Positions 22,841 through 38,459 of a stretch of DNA of 64,000 nucleotides are shown here, one piece after another (position 1 is the stretch's first letter; every line of letters begins with the position of its first letter). The stretch spans positions 41,707,528 to 41,771,527 of the forward strand of contig CM042012.1 of assembly GCA_023525715.1 (NCBI GenBank). Reading direction: 5' to 3'. Source of the DNA: Cichorium intybus. Its lineage: Eukaryota > Streptophyta > Magnoliopsida > Asterales > Asteraceae. The notes below the pieces were generated by a model. That model was not told the DNA's origin, ran no database searches, and worked only from the letters and a program-made list of their open reading frames with translations. The position numbers and the translations under genes are program-made.

Positions 22841-23325
22841 TTTTTTTTAACGGCAAACAAATTATATTAGAATAAAAGAAAAAAGCTCCAGCGGGAATTT
22901 GGAGCAAGAGTACATATTACAAAATTACAGCAAGATAACAGTGAAAGATAACAAAGTACCAGCAGCCAAAAGAGCAAACCAAAACGAAAAAAGCAACAAA
23001 CTAAGCAATACATAAAAAGAAAGAACAAATACTGCAACAGCACCAACGGAGAACCCAAACCACGGACTGCCTGAAACCAATGCGAGAAACCATGAACTTT
23101 AAGAAATAACACCAGCTAGCAACCATCCCATATGAATCCAAGGGGTATTTTCGTCCAAATAAGTCGAGAGACCAACTAAGCAGCACCAAACAAACTCCAG
23201 CAACTTAAATCAAGGAGCAACTAAACAGCACCAAACAACTCCATTAGCATGAAACCACGGGGTATTTACATCCAATTGAAACGAGAAATCATGGGAAAAC
23301 GCCAAACTCCATAACCGTCCCCGGT
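22841..23325 (-). mobile_element. 5'-truncated LINE 3' end
   Basis: On the minus strand the sequence ends ATAATTTGTTTGCCGTTA followed by a poly(A)-like run (the TTTTTTTTT at 22841 on the plus strand), the usual 3' end of plant LINEs. The upstream part is T-rich, like a LINE 3' untranslated region, with no recognisable ORF. It interrupts a flank that is continuous in unit C. Target duplication not resolved. Confidence 0.5.
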
Positions 23326-23440
23326 GGACTAAAACCGATTAAATAGGGTCTTCAAGGTCGGACGATATCATCAAACGTATAATTAAATCCGACGAATACG
23401 TACAGGTTGTAGAGCAAGTTAAATTTTTTGACAAACATAA
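23326..23440. repeat. Unit B right-flank fragment
   Basis: GGTCTTCAAGGTC..ATATCATCAA..TATAATTAAATC aligns with 32717-32800 in unit C, marking the host sequence between the LINE end and the next insertion. Confidence 0.65.
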
Positions 23441-23796
23441 GTGAGCACAAAAACTAAAAAACCGAACCAAAACCAAACTAACCGATATAATAGAAGAATA
23501 ATAACGAGCCATTTCAAAAACCGATAGTTCGGTTTGAATTTTCAGCTAACCAATAAGTAGCTGTTCGGTTTTGGTTTCATAATATAACTGAACCAATATA
23601 TAATCGAACCGATATATTTATATTTAATTATATTTAAAAATTTAAATTATAGAACTTAAATAATAAAATCAAAGTCTAATTAAGTTATTTAAAAAATCTA
23701 ATGCTAGGAATTAGAAAACATAAATAAGTCTTTAGGAGGGAATGAGGGATGATCTTTAGTATTAACTATTATACAATGTTATTTATTATAGTATTA
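23441..23796. repeat. AACCGA-rich repeat, left part
   Basis: Repeated CCGAACC/GGTTCGG-type motifs here and again at 26590-26700 flank the CACTA element. They resemble the ends of the insertion at 6537-7951. Probably one inserted element later split by the CACTA; classification unresolved. Confidence 0.4.
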
Positions 23797-24049
23797 CACT
23801 AGTAGATAATACATTTGATGGTGTGGTTAAAATGATGAACTGGTGCGGTTATACAACCGCATCCAAAAATTGCGCATCATTAAATACCGTCATTTAATAG
23901 TGTGGTGTACCAAACCGCACCAACAATGAATAAAACCACATCAAATAAGCCTTTTTGAAATAAAATAATACCGCACTAAGTACATATAACCCGCATCATT
24001 AAAATACTGCATCAAAAAATTCTAACCGCATCATTAAGATGTGCGACCC

Positions 24050-24290
24050 AGATTATACATGGGTTTATCCTGCCATATGGGATGTGGCCCATGATACAAA
24101 AAAGACCAAGATTATATTATATATGGGCTTAGCCTGACATATGGGGTTAGGCCTACCAAGTAGTTATGGCCTATGATACAAAAAAGACTAAGATTATATA
24201 TGGGCTTAGCCTACCCTATGGGCTTAGGCTTACCAAATAGTTGTGACCCATGATACAAAAAGACCTAAATTGCACCAATAATTAATTTTG
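24050..24290. repeat. Three tandem repeats of about 80-95 bp
   Basis: Units contain TATATGGGCTTAGCCT, then CCCATGATACAAAAA-type ends and AGATTATA. They lie inside the CACTA element. Confidence 0.75.
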
Positions 24291-24399
24291 GACCATGAAT
24301 ATATTACACATTATAAACGTTAAAATTTCCATCAATAATTAGTTTCGGGTCATTATACAAATTACATATTTGTTCTAGTTACCAACATTCACCATTATA

Positions 24400-24555
24400 C
24401 AATTTACATATTTGTATCTTATCGAGTACAATGCTATAATGCTATAAAAATTTGTCCAAGTACAATGCTATAAAATTTGTATCTTATCGAGTACAATGCT
24501 ATAATGCTATAAAAATTTGTCCAAGTACAATGCTATAAAAATTTGTATCTTATCG
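24400..24555. repeat. Tandem repeat of about 70-bp units
   Basis: The phrase TTTGTATCTTATCGAGTACA followed by ATGCTATAATGCTATAAAAA recurs two and a half times, with shorter internal copies of AAGTACAATGCTATAAAA. Confidence 0.8.
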
Positions 24556-24839
24556 ATTATTCTGCAGGCGACCTTCAATCTCCTTGACAAATAAGTTTGG
24601 AATTAGATTTAATACTATTCTCTCAATATCATCAATCGAAATCAACTTGTTCTGTTTCCAAAACTAAAAGCAAATAAAAAAACAATTATATTCAGATATA
24701 CAAATAATTAGACAATCGATATTTATACATGTAAATAACACTTACTTTAGTGGCAAAATTATGTTGAATGGTCTCAACAAACTCATGCATGTGTTTGATA
24801 ACTAAAAAACCACATTCCCAGCTTTGTCATGCAAAAGCT

Positions 24840-25433
24840 CTAATAGACTTGTGAAAGTGGTAATCCATTGTCTTCTGAAAGGAAGTCATGCAAAAGCTCT
24901 AATAGACTAGTGAAACTTTTATCGCTCCATCCGTTTTTCAACTTTAAGTTCATGAACTTCAACACAACATCAAGTTTCATATATTTAGAACCCTTATATA
25001 AGGGTGTTTTTGCTTCTTCAAACAACAGGTGTACTTTTCCTTGTTCACCATCACCTATATTAGTCTCCATGTCATCAAACATTTCTTTGAAATTGTCATT
25101 GGGGTCATTTGAATTCTGATGATCGTTGTTAATTGGTACTCTGTTTTCATTACTAACTAAATTGTTTGACGATGTGCTACAACTAACTAGTTATTCTCCA
25201 TGTGTTGACCAACAAGTGTAATTAGGCAGAAAACCATTTTGCAACAAATAGTACTATATTAATCCGGTATCAGTAACACTTTGAAAGTTCTTACAAACGT
25301 TGCAAGGACAACAAATCGACCGACTTCCATTTTTAACACTATCTACTTTAGCAACATTAATAAAATCTTCAACTCCCTTGATATAAGTTCTGGACATACA
25401 TGAAGTTTTGTACATCCAATAATAACGATCCAT
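24840..25433 (-). pseudogene. CACTA TNP2-type transposase gene, 5' part only
   Basis: From the ATG at 25433 the peptide begins MDRYYWMYKTSCMSRTYIKG and continues VEDFINVA..CCPCNVCKN. This matches the transposase-associated domain of plant CACTA proteins (DR.WMY..R....Y..GV..F..FA....CPC..C.N). A later open part (to about 24840) contains LLFEEAKTPLY, NGWSDKSFTSLLELLHDFL and LP.S..Y, a conserved TNP2 region. Stops lie between the two parts and the catalytic domain is absent, so it is dead. Confidence 0.75.
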
Positions 25434-26040
25434 CTGAAAATTAAAAAAAAAACAACAATTGGTGGGTTTGGCGAAAGTTGTAGTTGTTGTTATTCAGTTC
25501 ATAAAGGTTTGGAATTTATATTTCAACAGTCGGGTGTTATATAATGACTTTTATTGTAAAGAAGTTAATAAAGGTTTGGTATAAGCTCACCTTTAATGAA
25601 GGAAGTAAATGCAACCAGCTGATCTTGAAGAAGTAGAAGAAGTTAGATCGAAGAACAATTTCAGGATCAAAAAATCCCCAAATTTATTGTTTTTAAATAA
25701 CCATTATTTTTTAATGCTATCAAAACTTATCGCACCAACAAATAACGTTTTAAATGTGCGATTGTAAATTTGCGCAGTAAAAAAAATACGGTTTTAAAGG
25801 TGCGATTGTAATCTTTCGCAGTAAAAAAAGGTTTTAATAGTGCATTTGGACGAACGCGCACTAATAAAACCATTTTTAATGCGATTAATAATAACCGCGA
25901 CAACAAAAATTAAAAATGGTGCGGTTCCATCTTTTGTTGATGCGAAGGCAGGGTTTTTTCCCTTTATAATGCGGTTTTGTTGTTCAATTGCATCAATTAA
26001 AAGAACCTCATCGCACCAACAAATGTCTTCTATACTAGTG

Positions 26041-26720
26041 TTAACTATTACCCAATGTTACTTATTATATTCTAATTACACTTCCAATTAATTGATTAGT
26101 TATAAAATTAATCAAACACATATTACTTGCGTAAAAAGTCCGACAAGCGGCAAGTTCAATTAGGTATTACTCATTAGGCAATAGGCAACAATTAGTCAAT
26201 TACCCAATACACAATTACGTATTACTCAATCTAAGTTAATCGATTACGATTTATGGCATTACACATAATTGCACATCAATTCTAGCAAGGCACATCTCCT
26301 ATACCTAGAGCCGCAAACATACACACCAACCATAATCAATTATGCACAGCAAGCACACCAATTTTTCATCTTTCTGATATTGCTTGATCAAAATTGCATT
26401 TGAAAACCTCAACTTACTTGGGTTGTTAGTGGGCATATTTAGGGATCAAATGGTAATTTCCTATTTCTTATGCATTGAGTATTCAAAAGATGTGAAAGTG
26501 TGTCTAAATTTCACTTATTATATCAATGTACTTTCTTATTTTTCACTTTATATATAAATGAACTTTCAATTTTTATTTCATTTTGTTCGTTTTGGTAACC
26601 GATAAAAATCATTAATCATAACCAATGGCTACCAAAATACATTAACCGATCATAATGGTTATGCTTTGATTTTGATCAATAACCGAACCACACCGCCCCA
26701 TACACAGCCTTAATTTTTTT
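26041..26720. other. Region between the CACTA element and the unit B flank
   Basis: Begins with a copy of the sequence left of the CACTA (TTAACTATTA..CAATGTTA.TTATTATA). A non-coding AT-rich stretch follows, then more AACCGA motifs at 26590-26700. No gene is seen. Confidence 0.4.
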
Positions 26721-27580
26721 TTAAATAATGATTTTGTTATTGATATTAACTATCAAATTATAATTTTTGTATTAAACTGGTATCATAAAAAGTTGTAATT
26801 ATTATGAAGAATATTAATCAATGACTTATGCATTAACAAAATTAAATGAAGGTTAGTTTTTAATATTGTTATAATAATATAATTGAAAATGTACTAATTT
26901 CACTATATTTTAATTTCGATCATTATATGAATGATTGCTTTATTATTATTAAAATGTTAAAGAAAACTTTTAAAGCTATTTATTATTATTAAAAAAATTA
27001 TAAATACTGAAGTCTAGATAAATATTTTTTAAGTTATATTTATTAATTAACCAATTAAAAGCATTACTAAAAATATTTAAAAACTTGTGAGAGTTTTAAA
27101 TAAAGTAACTATCTACAAATTATAAAGGATTTAGAGGTTGTAAGTATTTGAATACAATTTTAAATCTTTTTGATTCGTTTGTTCATTTAGTTGTATCAAT
27201 TTACTAATTTTTTTAATTTTACTCTTTTAACTTGTAATAAAAAAAAACATAATCTAATGTATTTTTGAATACATATTTTTGAAAATATAGCCTTTAAAAT
27301 TGAGCTTCTTTTATTGTCAAAAGAAGTTTAATCTCGATTCTCAATAACATTAAGTTAACATATCATGTTATTTGTTTAATATGAAAATTTTAAAATTTAC
27401 CGATAATATAAACCTATATGAGAATTTATTTAATAAAAATTGGTGCACGTATAAGACAACAATAAAAATAATGAATTAAATGTAGTATTAGGTATAAATT
27501 TGAAGAATCAGGGAAGTTTCATGTTAATGTGGTCTAAGCAAAATTACTTCTAGTATGGTATATATTGATATACATATAAA
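26721..27580. repeat. End of unit B right flank
   Basis: Aligns with 32824-33660 (unit C) nearly throughout and with the split unit A flank at 12240-12460 plus 15311-15885. It carries no gene. Confidence 0.75.
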
Positions 27581-28440
27581 TTATATATTTTCCAACCTAG
27601 ATCACTTACAATCGTTTTAAGAATTAAAATGATGATATCTCAATTTGTTCCGTAATTATGAAATCGGGTAATATCCCTGGATGGTAGTGAGTTTCAACAA
27701 ATAACATCAAAATCGATACTAATATTACTAAAATGCGCCTATTGTATGCCTCCAGATAAAAAAGTTGGATAATATCATTTGTGTGACTGTTTTCCATCCT
27801 TGTATTGATGATATAATCAGTCGACTACAATGAGGTAGTTCTCTTTTCAAAACGAAACTTAAGGTCATGATGATAGACGAGCATAATGTTATTAAAAAGG
27901 ATGAGGCAAAGACTGTGTTGAGAATGTGGTATAACCATTGTGAATCTATTTATAGTTTTCAAACTAAAGACTCCTCCAATAACACGTACGAACCTGATGA
28001 ACTAACTCAGTCCACCTTTCTCGAACAGGTTGGCGATGATGACATTCATTGATGGCATCCTCTTTTATTCTAAAAATGATGAAAAGCATGAGAGGCATCT
28101 ACAATATATCTTAAATTTACTAAGACGTGGAAGCTATGTAAACTTTTAAAACTGCACGTTTTTCATATGGAAGTAAAAGCTCATACATCAAATGATTTGC
28201 AAATATGGTGTGAAGATGGGCTAGCCTAGAGAAATTTTGAATTTAGAAGCCCCAAATCCAAAAGAGCCTAAAGTTTTCTTTGATTAGTTAGGTATTGTGA
28301 AAGTTTCATACAAAACTTCTCTTAGATAGCCACCATTGACAGCAATAAACTAGAAACTTAGATAAAGCTGAATTGATTTAATTTCCCCTGTGACCCACAA
28401 GAGGGATACATACACCTTTTATAAATAACAAAATTTACAG
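27581..28440. repeat. Left part of unit C, shared with unit D
   Basis: Aligns with 35290-36005. It contains a short open stretch (27867-28052, MMIDEHNVIKKDEAKTVLRM and onward) with a diverged copy at 35620-35826 (WYNQYESIYGFQTEESSNN). The family is not recognised. The frame is not kept between the copies beyond the shared core, so it is probably a decayed gene or transposon fragment. Confidence 0.6.
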
Positions 28441-28499
28441 ATTACATACATAAAGAATATGATAAATACATAAATGGAACAATAATGAAATAATTACAA

Positions 28500-30157
<1,658 letters not shown>

Positions 30158-30662
30158 AGAACATTAATTGTTTTTAGTACATAACAGTATAACACATTTG
30201 TAATCCTGAGATAGAAAGCAGGAATGTAAGAGAAATGTTTTTTATAAAGTTGAAATACATGTATAACTTTATGTTGTTGTTTTTCTTTTTCATTTATACA
30301 TTAAGAATTTTTTAACCAAAAATTGTATTCATTCCTAATTTGTATTCCTATCCATCTTCCTACATAGACAAATGTAATATTTAATAAAATTAATAATATT
30401 TTAAGACATTTGTCATAATATAACATACGTAGAAAGATAAATAGGAATAAAACGAAAGAATAACCGACGAAGTGACGTAATATGTATTTGTTTCATCGAA
30501 TTCATATATTTTTAGAATGCAAACATGTCGCATATTTTATGTATTTTTTTTTTTTTGGCTCATCTACAGACTACAGGAAGGTGTAACACACGAGGGGGGA
30601 AAGAATCAAATCTATCTTAATTTAAAACAAAAGATAGACAAAATTACATTTCCACACTAAAT

Positions 30663-31331
30663 CTAAAAGCTCCATAAAGACTCTTCAGCACAAAATTCCA
30701 CGTTATCCCCATAATGGTCATACCCCACATTCTGAGGAGGTGGTACAATCATCAGTCCCTCCGCCATGCTGGCGAAAATTCCGGGCATCTCGAAAATATC
30801 CTCTTCATCAACGTGAAACTGAATTTCCGGCAACTCCTCCGTTTCCAAAATCTCCTCCGCATCGTCCGTGTATCTGAAAGCCTCCGCCGCTTCTGCTGCC
30901 GCCTTCTGTATATCATGAACTTTGTTAGACTTCGGCACCGGCAACCGCCACACTGAGTCAGCAAAATTCAAACACGCCGATCGTCCCCTGAAGGCGAACG
31001 CCGCCACATCATGTGCCCTGGCTGCCATTATCGCAGTAGGATGCGTTCCGAGCCACACCCTCAACTTCTTGTTATTGGGCTCTCTCATCTCACAAACCCA
31101 CTTACCGTTATCCCTCATCCTCACTCCCCGGTAAACCGGGTGTCGAGTCTCCCGGAACTTCTTCCTTCCGGCCTTCTTCTTCGGGTTCCGTGAAGCCAAC
31201 ATCACTTCTGCTTCAACAGCCGCATTCAGGACGGCGCTTCTACTGCAATTTGAGGTCAAGAAGTATGATACCGGAACATCTTCCGATGATAGTGCTGGAA
31301 ATGGGTTATACGTTTCGATGAAGGCATCCAT
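30663..31331 (-). CDS. DREB1/CBF-type AP2/ERF transcription factor, copy C
   Basis: Intact intronless gene of 222 residues with the same layout as copy A: PKKKAGRKKFRETRHP at 50-65, AP2 domain at about 66-124 with the V14/E19-equivalent Val and Glu, DSVWR and C-terminal LWSF. The acidic region reads DDAEEILETEELPEIQF, as in copy B, while NNKK and IFEMPG are as in copy A. Private changes include MDAFIE, ALSSEDVPVSYF and YDHYGD. Family role as for copy A. It has a TATA box, a CGCG box and a G-box upstream. The short upstream distance and undisturbed promoter make it, with B, the best candidate for full ancestral regulation. Confidence 0.95.
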   Translation of the reverse strand: MDAFIETYNPFPALSSEDVPVSYFLTSNCSRSAVLNAAVEAEVMLASRNPKKKAGRKKFRETRHPVYRGVRMRDNGKWVCEMREPNNKKLRVWLGTHPTAIMAARAHDVAAFAFRGRSACLNFADSVWRLPVPKSNKVHDIQKAAAEAAEAFRYTDDAEEILETEELPEIQFHVDEEDIFEMPGIFASMAEGLMIVPPPQNVGYDHYGDNVEFCAEESLWSF

Positions 31332-31481
31332 TTTGTAACTCGTGTTTGCAAGTTATGAGTGAACTTATGGTTTATTGATGAAGTACCTGTGAGTGACTTT
31401 AAGTGTTTGATAAATGATATGCAAATCACGATGTATATATAGACATTTGTAGAGTGTATTGTGAGGTTCGAGACGACGCGT
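31332..31481 (-). promoter_or_regulatory. Proximal promoter of DREB1 copy C
   Basis: TATA box (TCTATATATACAT on the minus strand) at about 31433-31442, 102 bp upstream of the ATG. ACGCGT at 31476-31481 lies about 34 bp beyond it, followed by GGCATGGAACGTGGAA, present only in this copy. Confidence 0.65.
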
Positions 31482-31849
31482 GGCATGGAACGTGGAACTG
31501 GAAGGAGATTGGCCGTGACTTTATTTTGTTTTGAGTAACTTACAGTTTAGATCCTTTTAGTTTACACTTATATGTAGTTTTAGGCTAACGTTTTAACTGT
31601 TAGTTTTGTTTCCAAAAGTTACACCTAAGAAGCTCCCTAAAATATCTGTTGAATGACGAAATAGCTTTGAGTTTGACTTTTTCTTATTTTATATTTTTAA
31701 ATTTTTTGTTATAACTATTAAGTAAAAGACAAACACATATTGAAACACTCTTGGCTCATGCATTTGAAGATGAAGTCGCGCCGGGACGTGGTGTGCTTGG
31801 CGGCCATCTCCGACGTCGGAATTTCCGTTTGTCTGAGGATGAAAAGTTG
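31482..31849. other. Upstream region of DREB1 copy C
   Basis: Aligns with the upstream regions of A and B. It contains ATCTCCGACGTCGGAATTTC, which includes the palindrome TCCGACGTCGGA. That palindrome also holds CCGAC, the DRE core. No gene. Confidence 0.5.
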
Positions 31850-32165
31850 TAGTTACATGTAGGACTGTAATTAATGATCACATCAGGTGTCAATTTACAA
31901 CCACGTTTTTTCTCTTTTTGGCATAAACAAAAGTTTTGCTTTATTTGTATCATTTTGCGAAGCAGATATTTTATCATCAAATCAAATAAAATGATACGAA
32001 AATGAACCTCCCATAAGGTGGAGACGAGCATAGGTAGGGTATGGTGGGGAAGGTGTTCACGTGGCCACATTTCCGTTTACCATGCCTAAGATACATGTAC
32101 TATCACAAACCCCACCATCAACTCTCTATTTTCCCTTAAGGTGTGATGCATGATATTTCCAACTC
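31850..32165 (-). promoter_or_regulatory. Conserved distal upstream block of DREB1 copy C with G-box
   Basis: CACGTG at 32058-32063 inside GTTCACGTGGCCACATTTCC, about 730 bp upstream of the ATG. Surrounding blocks (ACATGTAGGACTGTAATTAA, GGTGGAGACGAGCATAGGTA) are shared with copy B and more loosely with A. Confidence 0.55.
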
Positions 32166-32352
32166 TATATATAATATCAATTTATAACTCAATATTATCA
32201 TTTTCAAAAGTATTATTATGTAATAATAACAACAATGTTTCATATGTATTTTATCTTATATTACTTAAATCAAATTTGTAGGATTTGGTTATTTTACTTC
32301 CAGATTATTAGGTTTTTCTTCTAATTTAAAGTACTAACATAAAACTGATTAA

Positions 32353-32710
32353 GGAGGCGTTTGGGATTGCTTAACATCTTATGTTTTTTTTTATTAAAAG
32401 TGGTTATTAGCTTATGCGGTGTGAAAACGTAGTTTTAAAAAAAGTGTTTGATTTATCTTATCCGATACCAAAATATAATAAGTTAATAAGTCATTTTTTA
32501 GTGTTTGGAAAATGTTGTTTATGTGTGTAATAACAAAATGACTTATTAAAAACTTTTTAAATAAGTCAATAAGTAACTTATCAAAACTGCTTATTTAAGT
32601 TAATAAGTGTTTATTAAATCTTCTTATCCAAACACTTAAAACTCTTTATTACAGATATCAAAGCGGAGTAAATAAATCAACATCTTAAATAAGCAATTCA
32701 AACATCCCCC
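32353..32710. mobile_element. Harbinger-like MITE in unit C
   Basis: Ends GGAGGCGTTTGGGATTGCTT and AAGCAATTCAAACATCCCCC are imperfect inverted repeats and match the element at 8406-8757. The target duplication is unclear (TAA on the left, AAA on the right). Non-coding. Confidence 0.6.
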
Positions 32711-33667
32711 AAATACGGTCTTCAAGGTCAAACCATATCATCAATCCTATAATTAAATCGGATGAATGCCTACAGGTTGCAGAGGTGGTTAAACTTTTTT
32801 GACAAATGTATATTTTGTTAAACAAATTTTGTTATTGATATTAACTATAAATTATAGTTTTTATACTAAATTGATGTTATAAAAAATTGTAACTATTTTG
32901 ATGAATATTACCCAATGACTTCTACGTCAATAAAATTAAATGAATGTTAGTTTAATTATTGTTATAATTAATTATTGACAATTTACGGATTTCACTATAT
33001 TTTAATTTCGATAATTATATCATTGGTTGCTTTATTATTATTAAAATATTAGAGAAAGCTTTTAGAACTATTTATTATTATTAAAAAGTTATAAATACTA
33101 AAGTCTAGATAAATACTTTTTTTATTGTTACATAGATTAATAAACCAATTAAAATCATTACTAAAAATAGTTAAAAAGTTGTGAGAGTTTCAAAAAAAGT
33201 AACTATCTATAAATTATAAAAGATTTAGAGGTTGTAAGTATTTGAATATAGTATTAAATCTTTTTGATTCATTTGTTCATTTAATTGTATTAGTTTTATT
33301 AATTATTTATTTTACTCTTTTAATTTGTAATAGAAAAAACATAATCAAACATATATATGAATATGTATTTTGAAAATATAGCCTGTAAAATTGAGTTCTT
33401 TTATTGGCAAAAGAAGTTTTATCTCGATTCTCAATAACAATGAGCTAACATGATATGTTATCTGTTTAATATGACCTTTTTAAAATTTACCAACAATATA
33501 AACTTATATGAGAATTTATTTAAAAAAATGTTGCACGTATAAGACAACAATAGAAATAGTTAATTAAATGTAATATTAGGGGAAATATGAAGTATCGGGG
33601 GAGTTTCATGTTATGGTGGTCCAAACAAAATGACTTCTTGTATAGTATATATAGATATACATATAAA
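32711..33667. repeat. Right flank of unit C
   Basis: Aligned with 23326-23440 and 26740-27580 of unit B. No gene. The host sequence stops at ACATATAAA (33667) and resumes at 35285. Confidence 0.75.
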
Positions 33668-35284
33668 CTAGGCGAATACATGTGCGTTGCGTAGTATACA
33701 ATTATGTAGTTAAAATATTTATAAACATATGTTATTAAAGTTAAGTATTTTATTGTTATTAATATTGAAATGATAATTTTTGTTTTAGGTTGATGTAATA
33801 ACATATTAACTATTTTGAATTATATGATGATATTATCATCTATTAAAACTATTTAATCTCAATTATGTGTATCTATATGTTGCTTGTGAAAAAAATAAAT
33901 GTAATGTTTAATTTAGTGTTATTTTTAACTATATTTATGATTAATTAATTATGATAAACATATAAAATCATTTCAATGACATTTACATACAGGTTGCACG
34001 TAAATCAATTTAAATATAATATTTATTTGATTAGTATTTTTTACTATTGTTATGGTCAATTAATTTAAAAATATATTATTTGTCCAATTTTTTGATTTTT
34101 ATTATTATGATTATTTCAAATATGAAACATTGTTTTTTGTTTGTAAGGTAACAATGTAATTTAAATTAATGTTCATTTTAACTATTATTATTGTTAGTTA
34201 TATGTAAAGCTACCTTTTTAAAAAGTTTGTATGATACAAAAAAATTTGGAAAAATGTTTTAATTAATTGGCATTGCAAATTAGGTTTTACATTTAAAAGA
34301 TTTTAACTATTTAAAAAATAATCTTTGGATTTTTTTTATGTTTAATTGAAAATTTGATTTAACTTGTCTCATTAACGTTATATTTAAATTAATAATTTAA
34401 GTAACATATATCAACTATTCAAATGTTGTAACATTAAAACGACTATGTTTTATGTACAACAATATATCTAACTAATAAAAAAGTATAGTATGTTAAAACT
34501 AAAGAGTTAGCATTAGAAGTGGAATAATAAAGAAGTTTAATATATTAAAAAAAATCAACTTAATATAGTATAAGGTTAACTATTATTTTTTATGTTTGTA
34601 ACAAAATAAAAAATAAATCCAATTTCTATTTCGTATTTCTCAATAAACAATACATATATGTAATAAAAAATTATCCAGCTCATATATTCATATTTTATGT
34701 ACACGTCTTTTTTCATAGATACATTCATTGAACTCAAAATCATCATCGTGTCTCTTAAAAACACCATAGAAACAATAACAGAAACTATTAACAAACATGT
34801 TGACTTATACCAAATGACATCTTCCAAAGTCATGTACTTCTTTTTCATTCCATACAAATATGCACACTTCCAATGTAGAGTTTTATGTGTTCTCACGTCA
34901 TAATCTCCCATGTTATTCTCTAAACTCTAACAACATGATCTAGCTATGTGTGATACTTATATCTTTACAAAGCAATAAGTGTCATAAATACCAATTAAGT
35001 ATCATAAGTTATAAACTCTTGAGTTATAGTGATTAATTAGATGAAAGTTGAAGTGTTTCAACATTAAAATATATTTTTCATGTAATTAATTTTTTTTTCA
35101 AATTAATGTGGATTTAAGATATAAGTTAGAGAAACTTTTGAGTGGTAGATTTTTGGTAGTTGAAAGTTGAAGGGGTTAAGCGAGTTTCAAATAAAGATGA
35201 TGCAAGGAAATAATTTATCTTGAACCACAATGATTTGAATGACATCTATTATAAGAGTTATATAGATATAGATATAGATATAGA
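33668..35284 (-). mobile_element. Non-autonomous Helitron between units C and D
   Basis: Between the unit C right flank and the start of unit D lies a 1617-bp insertion. On the minus strand it begins TCTATATCTATATCTATATC and ends in CTAG. It is preceded by A and followed by T, as Helitrons require. The B/C junction (27560-27590, ACATATAAATTATATATTTTCC) shows the empty site. The 3' hairpin is poor. There is no Rep/helicase; a hydrophobic open frame (34576-34911, minus) may be a fragment of unknown origin. Confidence 0.65.
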
Positions 35285-37050
<1,766 letters not shown>

Positions 37051-37471
37051 TGTTGGGGTTTGGTGGGACGGTGTCCTTTTTGTTATATTTATTTTAAGTA
37101 TTTTTTTTTGAACTGCAAATCTATCGTACTCCTACTCCTAAACTACTCCTTGTTATGTTAGTGCCATGGTTTGAACCCATGACCTCCTTGTTAGTAATAT
37201 TTATTTTAAGTATTAACCGAAAGAACCACAAATCACCACCATCATCACCAATATCAACACCATCACATCACCTATGCAATACCAACACACACCTACCACC
37301 GAACCAACCATCACCATCAGTAATACCAATACTACTGGATCACCCCCACCAACCACTTGCCACAAGAAACCCAACCACTTGTCACCGAAAACAACCATAA
37401 CTACCATCACCACCATTGAAACCATAACCACTTCATCATTGTTGCTACCAAACCCACTAACCACTTACCAC
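37051..37471. other. ACC/CAC-rich sequence left of the nested transposons
   Basis: Rich in CACCA, ACCATC and related trinucleotides. The ACC-rich character resumes at 40727, supporting one locus split by the elements between. Open frames run on both strands and several frames, so coding is not supported. Confidence 0.4.
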
Positions 37472-37646
37472 CGGTGTTTTGGAACTCGTCATTAAGTACT
37501 CGTTCGACCGATTGAGAGTAGTGAGTACTCGGATTACTCGGGGAGTACTCGGGTTGGATAAATTATATAGAAATATTTTTAGGTAAATTTTTTATACGTC
37601 AAAAATTATAAGTTAATTGAATTTCATACAAAACTATTTGAAATAT

Positions 37647-37948
<302 letters not shown>

Positions 37949-38459
37949 ATGTGTTCAATGCAGAACCAAATTAAATCACCTAACTGCAAAACCATGTTGT
38001 TAACCGTAAGATTAAAATCTAAGTAAAAGGGTACGATCGTCAAAAATCTTAAATTGCTATGTTCATCAATGAACATATGTTCATCAATGAACACATGTAA
38101 ATTACATGAGCAAAGTTGTCTGTTCACTCTTGTATTTTTGCGTTTCTCTCTCCCTTTGAGTAAAATAAAAACAAAAGTACAATCCCAATAAGATCAACCA
38201 ATACATTGATCAAGTCTCAAAAAATTACATGAGAAAAGTTAAAAGAATAAGAACACAACATCAAAGTCTCAAACAAATGAAACAATGTTCATATATGAAC
38301 AATGTTCATATATGAATCATGTTCATATATGAACATTACATGACGGTTCTCAATCACTCTGTTCTTGCTTCTATACATTCTTGCTTCTATACATCTTCAA
38401 CATCGAACGAATCCTTGTGTGCACGTCATATTGTTGATTAACCTGTGAGCTATGCAGTT

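Larger units (their letters stand above)
23797..26040 (-). mobile_element. CACTA (En/Spm) element with truncated transposase gene
   Basis: It begins CACTAGTAGATAATACATTT and ends AATGTCTTCTATACTAGTG, so the termini are inverted CACTA repeats. It is flanked by TTA on both sides (23794-23796 and 26041-26043), the 3-bp duplication typical of CACTA. Both subterminal regions are packed with TGCGGT/ACCGCA motifs. Only the 5' part of a TNP2-type gene remains, on the minus strand, so the element is non-autonomous. Tandem repeats lie inside at 24050-24290 and 24400-24555. Confidence 0.88.

Noticed and set aside
27867..28052. Open frame MMIDEHNVIKKDEAK as a small gene
   Set aside because: A diverged copy in unit D keeps only part of the frame and no family is recognised; described as part of the duplicated flank.
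34576..34911. 111-residue hydrophobic open frame in the second Helitron as a membrane protein gene
   Set aside because: AT-rich sequence readily gives hydrophobic frames; there is also an overlapping frame on the other strand and no recognisable family.
37155..37495. Thr/Pro-rich open frames as a cell-wall protein
   Set aside because: ACC-rich simple sequence gives open frames on both strands and several frames; it is interrupted by a transposon.
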